Assembly: GCA_009838195.1 (NCBI GenBank)
Contig: VXSC01000027.1
Coordinates: 1-64,000, forward strand
DNA length: 64,000 nt
Reading direction: 5' to 3'
Source of the DNA: Rhodothermaceae bacterium
GTDB taxonomy: Bacteria; Bacteroidota; Rhodothermia; Rhodothermales; Bin80
Positions 44,586 through 54,154 of this stretch are shown here, in pieces. The notes below the pieces were generated by a model. That model had not been told where the DNA came from and made no database searches. It saw only the letters and a program-made list of their open reading frames with translations. Each line of letters starts with the position of its first letter. Positions within the stretch are counted from its first letter, which is position 1. The translations under genes and the position numbers were made by a program.

Positions 44586-46502
44586 TTAGTGAGCTTGTCC
44601 GGCGACGTGTGTCCTGGTGGTTCGGGAGTTATAACCAAATAAGTACCGCAGAGTCACCTGAAACAACGAGCGGGTTCGGGCGCCTGCAGGGTGAGTGATG
44701 TGGGGGTGATTCAACACATTTCGCATTGTAGCACTTATGCGAAGTCGGTTTTCCCAGAATCTTTTTTGTGCTGTCAGGTGAAGGTGAACCGTACTAGGCA
44801 GTCGCATTGCATAAAACTCTGGGTTTTCTTCGGCGGCCCTCTCGAACGCATGCCATGCACTCGCACCAACGTATCGAAACCGCAGATCCAGGCTGAACCG
44901 ATCATTGGGGTAGAACTCCCCTCGCATGCCCACCTGCAGACGATGATGCCATGCATCACGGAAGGTATGCATGCTTGACCACGGATATGCATACGTGCCG
45001 TAGATCTTGAGTGTGAGCTGCTGAGTCAGAGGATAATGAATCCGCAGATTCGTGCGGGCAATATTTCCCACGGTAGGCACGATACTGGTTACGGTTTGCA
45101 GGTGGGTTCGGGCTGAATCCAGCGTGAATTCGGTGAACGGACGCACAGAATCCGTGAATCTGCGCACTCCACCGCTGAGGTGCAGTTTGATCCTGTCTCC
45201 TGTTGTCCAGTCCAGATCGGCAGAATAAAGGGTTTCTCGTTTGGGTGAGCTTGGGAGTTGGTAACGGAACTCAGCACCTCCAAGGCCGTGCCCACGCATG
45301 ATCCAATGAACAAAATTAATTCGGGAAGCCAACGCCCGCCGCCGGATCAGAAATCGTAAACCGATACCGCTTTCTTCATGCCGTGCATGCGTAAACCACT
45401 CGTAGCCCAGGATGCCGTTATCAAGTGCGAGCGCAGACATGACTTTCATCCTGAAGGCAGACGCAGGGCCAGTCTCGAAGATGGCGTCCAAGCGCAATGC
45501 ACTAAGGCCGTCACGCTCGAGATTGGGCCCAAAGCGTCCATCGGCGAGCACCGCACTGGCTCCATACTCCAGCCTTGATGTGCGAAGAGAGGTGCGTGCA
45601 TAGAGTTGTCTCTGCGTAAACTCAACGGACACAGACTCCGGGTTCGGTCGCGTAGTCAGGGCGGTTGAGTTGCCCGACAATAAATAGCTGAGTTTATTTC
45701 GGAAAAAAGATGCCGACGCATATGAGATCTCCTGATCTAAGGGAATCTCTCTTCCCATGAAGGGAAGAAATTTCAAGTCTTCCACTCGACTGGTGCCCGC
45801 GCTGATTCTGTGGCCAAGTAGCCGTGCACTGAGTCCTAGTGCCCGGTGAAGAATACGTGCATCTTTTTCGCCTTGATAGAGCTGGAGCACTCTCGGGTGA
45901 ATGCGTGGGTCGGTTGCATGGTGTTCGTCCAAAGCTCCCGTAATCTGGACGAATTGATTTTCCGAGGCAATGGCCAGACTGCTATGGATCGTAGGGCCCG
46001 TGCGATCCACATTCGGCCCCCCAAAGTTCGTATATCGGTATGGGCCGGGATCACCAGTCTCGTTGCCCGCACTAAGCTGTCCGGCAAAGGTAATCCCGGT
46101 TTGGGGAACACATCGGGTAATCTGAATGGCACCGCCGGAAGCCAGAATTCCATGGATGACCACAGGATGCGCGTGCAGTTGTACTTCACAGATTTCCACA
46201 ATCGTCAGAGGCAGTGCGTTGAGGCTCTGCTGGTTCAGTGCCTGTAGATTAATCGGTTGCCCGTCAATGAACAGACTCCAGTCAGGGCTGGCCTCCCAAG
46301 AAGTACCTAGCGGAGCAATCGTCCAGTGATATCCTTCAGTAGAACTGCCAACCCAGTCATCTGCGAGTTCCAGAATATCACTGAGCCGGGTGATTCCCGC
46401 TCTAACAAGATCATCCGCAGTCAGTACCTGGGCCGAGGTGCTGAAGATCCCAGATCCAAGTGCAATAAGGGCACAGAAACAGGTCTTCCACCAGCAACGC
46501 AT
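44586..46502 (-). CDS. TonB-dependent-receptor-like outer-membrane protein
   Basis: About 638 residues with a signal peptide ending near STSAQ. The N-terminal plug-like domain includes LTADDLVRAGITRLSDILELADDW, FIDGQPINL and ASGGAIQIT. The remaining 500 residues are alternating beta strands, ending in an aromatic-rich strand and a polar tail. I see no TonB box and no N-terminal carboxypeptidase-like domain. Its ATG overlaps the upstream stop (TAATG). The cargo is unknown. It is the last gene of a three-gene outer-membrane operon. Confidence 0.75.
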   Translation of the reverse strand: MRCWWKTCFCALIALGSGIFSTSAQVLTADDLVRAGITRLSDILELADDWVGSSTEGYHWTIAPLGTSWEASPDWSLFIDGQPINLQALNQQSLNALPLTIVEICEVQLHAHPVVIHGILASGGAIQITRCVPQTGITFAGQLSAGNETGDPGPYRYTNFGGPNVDRTGPTIHSSLAIASENQFVQITGALDEHHATDPRIHPRVLQLYQGEKDARILHRALGLSARLLGHRISAGTSRVEDLKFLPFMGREIPLDQEISYASASFFRNKLSYLLSGNSTALTTRPNPESVSVEFTQRQLYARTSLRTSRLEYGASAVLADGRFGPNLERDGLSALRLDAIFETGPASAFRMKVMSALALDNGILGYEWFTHARHEESGIGLRFLIRRRALASRINFVHWIMRGHGLGGAEFRYQLPSSPKRETLYSADLDWTTGDRIKLHLSGGVRRFTDSVRPFTEFTLDSARTHLQTVTSIVPTVGNIARTNLRIHYPLTQQLTLKIYGTYAYPWSSMHTFRDAWHHRLQVGMRGEFYPNDRFSLDLRFRYVGASAWHAFERAAEENPEFYAMRLPSTVHLHLTAQKRFWENRLRISATMRNVLNHPHITHPAGARTRSLFQVTLRYLFGYNSRTTRTHVAGQAH

Positions 46503-47071
46503 TATTCCAGAAGGGTTTGCAGGAATATTCCTGTGTTTACCTGGAGACCAATCCCTGCGGAAATAAACCAAAGACGCATCAAGGGTCGAGTCTGAACGCG
46601 AAGGTACTCGGCCTGACCAAACAAAAACCATTTGCGACCAAGATCCAGTGAGGCCAATACTCCAATACTGCCGACAAAGTCGCTCTCACGTCTTTCTCCA
46701 GAATAGCTGGTGACGGATTCGTCAAATGACATCCGGTAATTCCCGAACCCAATTCCCGGCTTGAGTCTAATCCGAGTAGTCACTGGAATTTTAAGTCTCC
46801 AGCCAGAACTGATCCAGAGCGCTCCAAATCCAGGGGCTTCAGCGGCACCATTGAAGCGGTGAACTCCTAGGTTGACCTCCCAGTCCCCCGCATAAAATGG
46901 CGTGGCAGCAGATACTTTTACCCCGTTTGCAGGGTGCCAGTAATCGTGTAAAAGATTTCGACTCACATTTTGGGTTCCCTGAACACGGAGTTCCAATCTG
47001 CTGAAGGGAGCCTGTGCGAGACAATCAGCAGTGATCAACATCAGGGTCAGGGCGGCCAGAATGTGTCTCAC
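46502..47071 (-). CDS. Small outer-membrane beta-barrel-like protein
   Basis: About 189 residues. Signal peptide (LAALTLMLITADCLAQ) then glycine- and aromatic-rich amphipathic strands (WEVNLGVHRF, LWISSGWRLKI, WFLFGQAEYLRV, LWFISAGIGLQV). The GTG at 47071 forms a GTGA overlap with the Wzi-like gene's stop, so I prefer it to the TTG at 47080. Function unknown. Overlaps at both ends indicate strict coupling with its neighbours. Confidence 0.65.
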   Translation of the reverse strand: MRHILAALTLMLITADCLAQAPFSRLELRVQGTQNVSRNLLHDYWHPANGVKVSAATPFYAGDWEVNLGVHRFNGAAEAPGFGALWISSGWRLKIPVTTRIRLKPGIGFGNYRMSFDESVTSYSGERRESDFVGSIGVLASLDLGRKWFLFGQAEYLRVQTRPLMRLWFISAGIGLQVNTGIFLQTLLE

Positions 47072-48663
47072 GAATCCCAAAGCTTGATAGTCCTGTCAAG
47101 TGTGAGTAGGATCCCGGCGTTGATGAGTCCTACGAATCGATGTTGATTGTTACCGGACACATTAATGCCCCCATCTGCAGCAACCCACCACCAATGCACA
47201 GGTTGATACGTGAATCTCATGGATCCTCGGAAGGTAGGCTCTATGTCACCATCCAAGAGATTACGCACGGATTCTGTTTTTGCGGGGAATGGTTGGCGCA
47301 TATCCCGCTCGCCCTGAAGCAACAGGTCCACCTTCGGCCCAAACCGTAATCCCCGAACCCGGTGATCCATGTAAAATTCAAGAGACAAAGACGTATGCAC
47401 ATAGTCGCTGAACTGAGTTGCCAGCCCCCGATTGAGATGGATATACTGCCCTTCAACCTGGGGTGCATTGTAGGCTCTTGAGGTGACGGTTTCCAGAGTC
47501 AACTTCAAGTCCGCTTTCGGCAAGGCATAAGCGGCAGAACCAGTCAAAACGAAGGTAATGGTCTCCGGCCCTGTATTCGCCTGTAGACGAATATCATCAA
47601 CCATGAATTGTCCCTGAAGCGTGAGGCGTTTGAACTGTGCCCATAAGAGTCCTGCCAGAAAGCCATTATTATCATCATTTTTCGGAACGTTATCGACGAC
47701 AAATGTGAATGGATTGACGGGGTTAAGATATTTCAGAGAGAGTGAAGCCCCTGGGCCTGAATAGATCGCAGATTCCATGAAGCTGAGCATGAATTTTCTG
47801 GTCGGACGGTAATCCCAGCGATGGGCAGCGTGGAATCTGCGGGTACTGCCGAATTTGACGGAATCGTCGGCTGCCCGCCCGGTATAGTATCGCCCGTCGA
47901 CAGCACTGTCGAGTTCGCTCAGAATAGCAGTCACTGATGCACGATCGCCTCCAATTCGTAGGAATACCTGATCACGGCTGCGTGCGTTGCTACTGATTAT
48001 CGTGGAGGCATCTCCAGAGGATCCCCAGTGCACGTCCCATCGGCCGATGTAGGCAGATAACCAGCGGTGATTCCAACCGACATAGGAATGTTCGCTTCGC
48101 GCCATCAGGCGCAGTCCAGCATCGATACCGTCTGGGTCCCGGTCATAATAGCGGCTGTGAAACAGGGACATTTCTGCCACCACAGGTCCGGCATCCAGGT
48201 AGCCGCTAGCCGCGGTGCCGTGCCAATAGAAATTGATTGCATCTCCTTGGGGGCGCACAGGGTCGATGCGGTCACTGTTGATCACATCTGTTCCCGCCAT
48301 AAATGTATATCCGACCGCAACCTGATCGTCGGAGGTTGAAGGTGGCCGGAGCTTTTTCCGAAGTAGATCTACCCAGTGATGTTCTGAGCTGTTCAGCCTT
48401 GTAGTGTCTATTTGACTCAGTGCATCCCATATCTCTTTTCTTCGATAGGGCAGGGATGTTGGATTCAAGTCCAGTAAGTGTCCCCGGCGTTGAAGTCGCA
48501 CAATATATTCGTAGGCATAGTCATTCGTAGGCAGGAGACGATTGCCCTGAGCCAGGACTGGACTGGCCGGCAGTGCAAACAGGCTGCTAAGCAACAGGCA
48601 AAGCAGTACAGAGTACAGGAATGAGTAGCGATACAAAAATGCCATCACGGTGAATTCATTCAT
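47068..48663 (-). CDS. Wzi-like capsule-assembly/outer-membrane barrel protein
   Basis: About 531 residues with a signal peptide (LLCLLLSSLFALPASPVLAQ) and a large beta barrel with many short aromatic strands. The N-terminal LPTNDYAYEYIVRLQRRGHL and the RWDVHWGSSGDASTIISSNARS and LKYLNPVNPFTF segments fit the Wzi family of capsule-surface attachment lectins, at moderate confidence. Several ATGs are possible; 48663 has GAGG 9 nt upstream. A sugar-transferase gene for envelope polysaccharide lies divergently upstream, which agrees with an envelope polysaccharide role. Confidence 0.68.
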   Translation of the reverse strand: MNEFTVMAFLYRYSFLYSVLLCLLLSSLFALPASPVLAQGNRLLPTNDYAYEYIVRLQRRGHLLDLNPTSLPYRRKEIWDALSQIDTTRLNSSEHHWVDLLRKKLRPPSTSDDQVAVGYTFMAGTDVINSDRIDPVRPQGDAINFYWHGTAASGYLDAGPVVAEMSLFHSRYYDRDPDGIDAGLRLMARSEHSYVGWNHRWLSAYIGRWDVHWGSSGDASTIISSNARSRDQVFLRIGGDRASVTAILSELDSAVDGRYYTGRAADDSVKFGSTRRFHAAHRWDYRPTRKFMLSFMESAIYSGPGASLSLKYLNPVNPFTFVVDNVPKNDDNNGFLAGLLWAQFKRLTLQGQFMVDDIRLQANTGPETITFVLTGSAAYALPKADLKLTLETVTSRAYNAPQVEGQYIHLNRGLATQFSDYVHTSLSLEFYMDHRVRGLRFGPKVDLLLQGERDMRQPFPAKTESVRNLLDGDIEPTFRGSMRFTYQPVHWWWVAADGGINVSGNNQHRFVGLINAGILLTLDRTIKLWDS

Positions 48664-48726
48664 ACGCTTCATCCTCAGTCTTGGAAGCCCCCATCCCGTA
48701 GATGAACTGACCAGATCTCGGAGCAT

Positions 48727-49035
48727 GATCTGGAATCAGGCAAAGGACAGTCAGGTCGTTCTCTGCGTACAACAGGGGCAAATTCGTGACGGTGCAAGGT
48801 TTATGCATCAATTCATTAGCTTAATGTGACCTCCAGAAGTGCGGAAACAGGGGTTTGAAGTACGTATTTCGCGGTCGAATCAATTCAGATAGTCCAAACT
48901 AAGCACTAAAGTTGTATTGTGTTCATGTCTGTACTCATGGTTTTTGATGATCTGGGTTGTTCCATGACTGCAGGGGTTGTATGGGTACGGGAGGTAGATT
49001 ACTCATGTATAAGTGTTTACAAGGTTGCTTGATAG
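48727..49035. other. Intergenic region between divergent genes
   Basis: About 310 bp between the Wzi-like gene and the sugar transferase, which point away from each other and must both have promoters here. I see no convincing promoter motif, hairpin, operator or small open frame. Confidence 0.4.
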
Positions 49036-50454
49036 ATGTCCCGCAAGCTTGAATTTATCGCTTTGCTGATTACGGATATCGTTGCCACAGTAGCCTCCTG
49101 TATTCTTTACTTACGGATCAGGTTTCCAGACAGTTTTGCGATCCTTGGATTTGAGGGCTCCGAAGGGCAGATGATCTACCCTTTGTATGCCTCGTTGGCC
49201 CTCGCCCTCTTTTGGATTGTCATGCTCCTGTTCGCCGGGATGTACCGCGAACGACATGCGGCCAGTCGGATTGATGAAATTGTATCATTAGCGAAGGTAA
49301 TTACGGTCGGAGTACTGATTCTTGTCTTCAGTATTTTCATCGACGAACTGGACACGAGGGGAAGCCTCTCTATTTTTGCGATCTACTGGGCCTCCGTATT
49401 GGGGACGGTTACATTTGGGCGGGTTCTTGTCCGCTCGGTGCAAAAGGCATTGATCCTACGGGGGTATGGGATGCACCGTGCACTAGTGGTTGGATGGCGG
49501 GATCAAGTCGAACGGCTATATCGGGATGTTGCCAAATATCCAGCCGCAGGCCTGCAGATCGTCGGAGCAGTGCGGTTAGGTCAACAAGATAATGGGACCT
49601 TCAACGGATCCGAAACAGAAGATGGAGAGACGGTACATGCCGTTGAGCGACTCCCGGATATGATTGACGATCTGCAGGTCCGGGATGTGCTGATCGCATT
49701 GGGATCCCAGGATCACAAGGAGCTCGCAGAGGTTCTGCGACTATGTGACGGGAAGAATGTGGCTCTCAAAATCGTCCCGGATTTCTATTCCGTGATCGGT
49801 GGTATGGCACGGACGGAACACATTTACGGCTTACCCCTGATTGAGGTACTGGCGACTCCGATGCCTGCCTGGGAGCAGTATACGAAGCGGTTGATTGATC
49901 TGATTGTCGCACTGGTCATTCTGGTTGTCGGGATGCCGCTCTGGATCGGGCTCGCCATTGCCGTGAAGGTGACATCGAAGGGAGGGGCAATTTACAGACA
50001 AAAACGTGTCGGGAAAAAGGGGCGTGTTTTTACCATGTACAAGTTCAGAACGATGCAAGTCGATGCGGAAGCGAAAACAGGGCCGGTGTGGGCTTCCAAA
50101 GATGATTCACGCTACACATCCGTTGGACGCTGGCTCCGCAAGACCCGCCTAGATGAAATACCACAGTTATGGAATGTACTGCGCGGTAACATGAGCCTGG
50201 TTGGTCCCCGTCCGGAGCGGCCGTACTTTGTAGAGAAGCTGATCGGGAAAGTGCCACTCTATAATCGGCGCCATCGCGTCAAACCTGGGATCACTGGCTG
50301 GGCCCAGGTGATGTGGCATTATGACAGTTCCCTCGAAGATGTACAGCAAAAGGTGAAGTTTGACCTGTATTACATTGAGAATATGAGCTTGCGAATGGAC
50401 CTGAAAATTCTGTTCCGAACTCTGCGGGCCGTAGTATCTGGAGGCGGTCATTGA
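49036..50454 (+). CDS. Polyprenyl-phosphate sugar-1-phosphate transferase
   Basis: A 472-residue WbaP/WcaJ-type enzyme that starts a polysaccharide repeat by putting a sugar phosphate on undecaprenyl phosphate. Four to five N-terminal membrane helices are followed by a Rossmann-like CoA-binding_3 domain (near [17 protein letters not shown]), a re-entrant helix ([14 protein letters not shown]) and the catalytic domain with [46 protein letters not shown] and PGITGWAQV. The TGA overlaps the start of the next gene (TTGA). Confidence 0.9.
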   Translation: MSRKLEFIALLITDIVATVASCILYLRIRFPDSFAILGFEGSEGQMIYPLYASLALALFWIVMLLFAGMYRERHAASRIDEIVSLAKVITVGVLILVFSIFIDELDTRGSLSIFAIYWASVLGTVTFGRVLVRSVQKALILRGYGMHRALVVGWRDQVERLYRDVAKYPAAGLQIVGAVRLGQQDNGTFNGSETEDGETVHAVERLPDMIDDLQVRDVLIALGSQDHKELAEVLRLCDGKNVALKIVPDFYSVIGGMARTEHIYGLPLIEVLATPMPAWEQYTKRLIDLIVALVILVVGMPLWIGLAIAVKVTSKGGAIYRQKRVGKKGRVFTMYKFRTMQVDAEAKTGPVWASKDDSRYTSVGRWLRKTRLDEIPQLWNVLRGNMSLVGPRPERPYFVEKLIGKVPLYNRRHRVKPGITGWAQVMWHYDSSLEDVQQKVKFDLYYIENMSLRMDLKILFRTLRAVVSGGGH

Positions 50455-52433
50455 GTAAAATCAAACAGTTCCCCCACAGCGAGCTTCGTGAGTTGCTCCA
50501 CGCACTCCTGGTTCCGCGTATCATTGAGGAGCACATGCTCCGACTCATCCGCCATAACCGTATATCAAAATGGTTCAGCGGTTATGGTCAGGAAGCCATT
50601 GCAGTCGGTTGTACTTGGGCACTGGAAGAAACCGATGTGATTCTGCCACTGCACCGAAACCTAGGTGTATGGACCACGCGAGAAGTGCCAATGCGACCGC
50701 TGTTCTCTCAGATCATGGGGAAAGCCGGGGGATATACCATGGGGCGGGACCGGACATTTCACTTTGGGCTGCCAGAAAAGCGTATCGTGGGAATGATCTC
50801 TCACTTGGGTGCCATGTTGCCGGTTGCCTGCGGGATCGCACAAGCGGCCCAACTCAAGGGCACGCACGAGATTGCCGTTGTTTTTTGCGGAGAGGGTGCC
50901 ACGAGGGAAGGGGATTTTCATGAAGCCTGCAGTCTGGCGGGTGTCTGGAATTTGCCCGTACTATTTGTCATCGAGAACAATGGATACGGCCTCTCAACGC
51001 CAAGCGAAGAGGCGCTGCCTATCACCAACCTAGCCGATGCAGCACTTGGATATGGGTTTCCGGGAGTATCCATTGATGGCAACGATGTGTTGAGTGTTGT
51101 TACTGCGGTCCGCAGCGCCGCCGCACATGCTCGGGAAGGCAAAGGTCCCACACTTCTTGAAATGAAGACGTTCCGGCGCCGCGGCCACGAGGAAGCCTCG
51201 GGAGTCAAGTATGTGCCCAAAGCATTGATCAAGGAGTGGGAAGCGAAGGATCCGGTAGATCAATACACTGCCCAGTTGATCAAAAAGAAGGTCATTTCTC
51301 CCGAGGAAGTGAAAAAGATGCGGGACGAGATATCTGAGTCGGTGGAGGAGGCATCCGAGTATGCACTGGCGCAGCCGCTAGTGGAAAGCACTCCTTCCAG
51401 GGAAAAAAGTGCGGTGTATGCGGTTGGAAGCGAGTCGCTTCGCCAGCCTGGGGGCAAGCAGTCCGAACTCCGTTTTGTTGACGCAGTCTGTGAGGCGATG
51501 CGACAGGCAATGGAAGAGGATGAACGTGTCCTGCTGATGGGACAGGATGTGGCGGAGTATGGAGGGGTGTTTAAAGCTTCGGCAGGACTTTTGGAGCAGT
51601 TCGGGCCTGCGCGTGTACGCAATACTCCGATCATAGAAAGTGGGATACTGGGAGCTGCCTTGGGGCTGGCCTTGGAGGGCTTTCGCCCTATCATAGAAAT
51701 GCAGTATGCCGACTTTATTTCGTGTGGGTTTAATCAGATTGTGAATAACCTAGCCACGACCCATTATCGATGGAATGCACCGGTGAATGTGACCATACGC
51801 GCTCCGTTTGGGGGGCATATCGGTGCCGGCCCCTTTCATTCCCAGTCCAAGGAAGCCTGGTTCTGCCATGTTCCGGGATTGAAAGTGGTGATCCCATCCA
51901 CTCCCTATGATGCAAAAGGGCTGCTTCTCGCTTCCATTGCAGATCCGAATCCGGTTCTGTACTTTGAGCATAAGTATCTCTATCGCAGTCAGCGTGGGTT
52001 AGTACCAAATGCTGCGTTTGATATCCCCCTGGGAAAAGCGGCCTGCCTGCACCTTGGTGAGGATGCCACGATTGTTACGTACGGACTCTGTGTGCAGTGG
52101 GCCCTGGAGGAAGCGCACCTGCAACGGAAAAAGGGAGTTTCTATTGAAGTGATCGATTTGCGTACACTGTTGCCTTGGGACCAGGGCACAGTTTTGCAAT
52201 CCTTGAAGAAGACAGGTCGTCTTCTGGTTTTGCATGAGGCAACCATGACGGGAGGCTTCGGTGCCGAGATTGCTGCAAGGATTACGGAGGAAGCGTTTGA
52301 ATATCTGGATGCACCGCCGATGCGGGTGGCCAGCTTGGATACATCAGTGCCTTTTTCGATCAATTTGGAAACGGAGATTTTTTCCCCCCATGCGCGCTTG
52401 AAGGAAGCACTTGCGCAATTACTGGCATATTAG
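50451..52433 (+). CDS. Fused alpha/beta E1 of a 2-oxoacid dehydrogenase
   Basis: A 660-residue TPP enzyme. Residues 1-310 are the E1-alpha half with the TPP motif GEGATREGDFHEACSLAGVWNLPVLFVIENN; about 345-660 are E1-beta with VLLMGQDVAEYGGVFKAS, APFGGHIGAGPFHSQS and VIDLRTLLPWD. A charged linker with EKKRD-like repeats joins them. It probably decarboxylates branched-chain 2-oxoacids or pyruvate, but no E2 or E3 gene is nearby. Start is a TTG overlapping the sugar-transferase stop. Such fused E1 proteins are known in Bacteroidota. Confidence 0.87.
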   Translation: MSKIKQFPHSELRELLHALLVPRIIEEHMLRLIRHNRISKWFSGYGQEAIAVGCTWALEETDVILPLHRNLGVWTTREVPMRPLFSQIMGKAGGYTMGRDRTFHFGLPEKRIVGMISHLGAMLPVACGIAQAAQLKGTHEIAVVFCGEGATREGDFHEACSLAGVWNLPVLFVIENNGYGLSTPSEEALPITNLADAALGYGFPGVSIDGNDVLSVVTAVRSAAAHAREGKGPTLLEMKTFRRRGHEEASGVKYVPKALIKEWEAKDPVDQYTAQLIKKKVISPEEVKKMRDEISESVEEASEYALAQPLVESTPSREKSAVYAVGSESLRQPGGKQSELRFVDAVCEAMRQAMEEDERVLLMGQDVAEYGGVFKASAGLLEQFGPARVRNTPIIESGILGAALGLALEGFRPIIEMQYADFISCGFNQIVNNLATTHYRWNAPVNVTIRAPFGGHIGAGPFHSQSKEAWFCHVPGLKVVIPSTPYDAKGLLLASIADPNPVLYFEHKYLYRSQRGLVPNAAFDIPLGKAACLHLGEDATIVTYGLCVQWALEEAHLQRKKGVSIEVIDLRTLLPWDQGTVLQSLKKTGRLLVLHEATMTGGFGAEIAARITEEAFEYLDAPPMRVASLDTSVPFSINLETEIFSPHARLKEALAQLLAY

Positions 52434-52522
52434 GCAGAAGATTTTCGTCCCATATCCACCTTGTCCCGAGACAGGTATATACGCAACGCCTCCTGAACTA
52501 CTGCTCGGGTATTCTCGCTCAT
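52430..52522 (-). other. Possible remnant of a ribbon-helix-helix antitoxin
   Basis: A 30-residue end, MSENTRAVVQEALRIYLSR, resembles the second helix of CopG/RHH-type antitoxins. The frame continues upstream to 52687 but there it overlaps the SprT-like gene, so a full gene is unlikely. It may be a fragment left by deletion, or chance. Confidence 0.2.
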
Positions 52523-52583
52523 TTGATGCCCAAGCCCGCCCCGTCCACTGATCGATTTGAAGACGGTACGGCCGAAGTCAAGA

Positions 52584-53312
52584 TCATTTGACAGGTTGCG
52601 AGATCGTGAGTCTGATGTAGGATATTCGCCAAATCCCTCCCGAAACCTCCACGGTGGCAGTTTTTGGATTCTTACGTATGACAACACCCGTTAAGGTCTG
52701 CTGTTTCCTGTTCTTGAATGTAACGGTCTCACCGACTTGAAGAGCTTTTTTAATGGCCTGCTGTTTTTCTGAAACCTCTGTAGATTCTGCAGCACAGGAT
52801 TTTGGTCTGGCCCCAATACGGGATGCAATCGCTTTCCATTTCAGTCCGTGACCAGCATCCGATCCCGCCAGTGCGTGCGCAATCTCGTGGAGTATGACAT
52901 CGGTTGTCTCGGCAGGTGTTCGACGTACAGATTGTGTCTGGCTTAGCAGGATCTGTTTCTTTCTGTAATTGCATGTACCCAGCCGTCGGAGTGAACCATT
53001 AAAACCGACCGACCAGTTCTGCAGTCCATGCTGGTCCATCAGTTTCCGGGCTTGCTTGGCAATTTTTGCTAATCGTTCTAATCGCTGATAACGTTCGTTG
53101 CTAGTTGCATCACTTACGTGATTCAGTAGGCCATAGGAGACATTCCAGATAGAGGTATCACAATCTACCACGGCGCGCTTTGGGTTAAGTTTTTTGATTG
53201 TACCGGTCTGGTACACATGGGGGCTGGTACTGAACTTCACCTGATCGCCAATATCAAACAGAACCTGCCAGTTTGCACCGTTACAGTCAGTCAGGATTTT
53301 GCGGTAGTTCAT
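52584..53312 (-). CDS. SprT-like metalloprotease with duplicated beta-barrel domains
   Basis: A 242-residue protein. The middle has a zinc-protease signature HEIAH (142-146) with the third His in AGHGLKW (H155), as in SprT/Spartan. It lacks the C-terminal zinc ribbon of SprT. Instead two similar small beta modules flank the protease: residues about 21-63 (GDQVKF, TGTIKKLNPKRAVVD, WNVSYGLL) and 193-236 (GETVTF, TGVVIRKNPKTATVE, WRISYIRL). SprT proteins cut DNA-protein crosslinks; the flanking modules may bind nucleic acid. It lies beside an AT-rich island. The role is inferred. Confidence 0.75.
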   Translation of the reverse strand: MNYRKILTDCNGANWQVLFDIGDQVKFSTSPHVYQTGTIKKLNPKRAVVDCDTSIWNVSYGLLNHVSDATSNERYQRLERLAKIAKQARKLMDQHGLQNWSVGFNGSLRRLGTCNYRKKQILLSQTQSVRRTPAETTDVILHEIAHALAGSDAGHGLKWKAIASRIGARPKSCAAESTEVSEKQQAIKKALQVGETVTFKNRKQQTLTGVVIRKNPKTATVEVSGGIWRISYIRLTISQPVK

Positions 53313-53701
53313 GTTATAGCAAACAATTCAATGCTGTGGCACGGTGCAGGCTTGCGAAGTTCTGGGTTGTTTTTTGGAAGTCTTACAGCTCATTGAATAT
53401 TCTTTCGAATTCGATCCCCACTCCGATTTTATCCGATCACTTAAGGCGGTCATTGATATCGCGAGGGTTGCGTACACATCGTATACAAAATTACTTTTGG
53501 CAACTTTGGGCACTTTTTGCGTAGGATTGTGTTGATTTGTGTAGATCTATACGATAGGTACTAACTTGGACTGAACCTAGGTGTTAGTATGAAGGTGGGT
53601 AATATTGTTCCTATCTAACTATTCTCAACGCTTCACTACACAACAAACAGACCGAGGGTTGTTACCCGATTTCCTAGAAATCTTTCACAACTTGCTGAAT
53701 T
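53313..53701. other. AT-rich intergenic region upstream of the toxin module
   Basis: About 390 bp. It contains the inverted repeat at 53559-53589 listed separately. Short frames on both strands at 53328-53535 overlap each other and lack recognisable motifs. The base composition is visibly more AT-rich than the neighbours and continues into the toxin module. Confidence 0.4.
53559..53589 (+). promoter_or_regulatory. Inverted repeat upstream of the toxin-antitoxin-like operon
   Basis: TACTAAC (53559-53565) and GTTAGTA (53583-53589) are perfect 7-bp arms with a 17-bp spacer, 112 bp before the first gene. It may be an autoregulatory operator, or a hairpin in a leader. A TATACGATA-like stretch just before it could be part of a promoter. 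Role inferred. Confidence 0.45.
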
Positions 53702-54154
53702 ATGGTGCACGCTCAAATACATACAGACAATAATGACTTAGAACTTTTTCTTAGAGAAAGGACTTTTTCGCGTCTTGAAAGGGTGCAGATACCTGATCCG
53801 GTATACTATCCTGAGCCAGATTATTCTATAATGGACACTCATCTTGACACAATAGAGGATGTTGCTACTCTATTAGGACGATTAGATGTGTCATCCGAGG
53901 AAGACCGTAAATATCTAAAGGAGGTATGTGTTAAAGCAACTTCCATTCTGGAACATGTGGATCAACGTATAGAGAATATTAAGGCTTTGCCTGAATACGT
54001 AGAGTGGAAATCAAAGGCATGTGATAAGCTAGAATATCTTGCAAGTCGAATTGAAGATGTTGCAGAAACTTGTGCTTTAGCCTCAAGCGAAGAATTTGCT
54101 GACATGATAAAGACAGAAGTAGGAAATATTATTAATGTACCAGCGGATAATTGA
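53702..54154 (+). CDS. Unrecognised helical protein, likely partner of a RelE-like toxin
   Basis: A 150-residue acidic protein predicted to be mostly helical from about residue 60, with SSEEDRKYLKEVCVKATSILE and EWKSKACDKLEYLASRIEDVAE heptad-like stretches. No HTH, RHH or AbrB DNA-binding motif is visible, and it is longer than usual for antitoxins of RelE-type toxins (70-100 residues). It overlaps the toxin gene by 20 nt, as antitoxin genes often do. Base composition is AT-rich. I recognise no family; the antitoxin role is inferred from context. Confidence 0.6.
   Translation: MVHAQIHTDNNDLELFLRERTFSRLERVQIPDPVYYPEPDYSIMDTHLDTIEDVATLLGRLDVSSEEDRKYLKEVCVKATSILEHVDQRIENIKALPEYVEWKSKACDKLEYLASRIEDVAETCALASSEEFADMIKTEVGNIINVPADN

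Noticed and set aside
53328-53535. Short overlapping frames on both strands before the toxin module
   Set aside because: Mutually overlapping, no motif, one uses a GTG start without a ribosome binding site.
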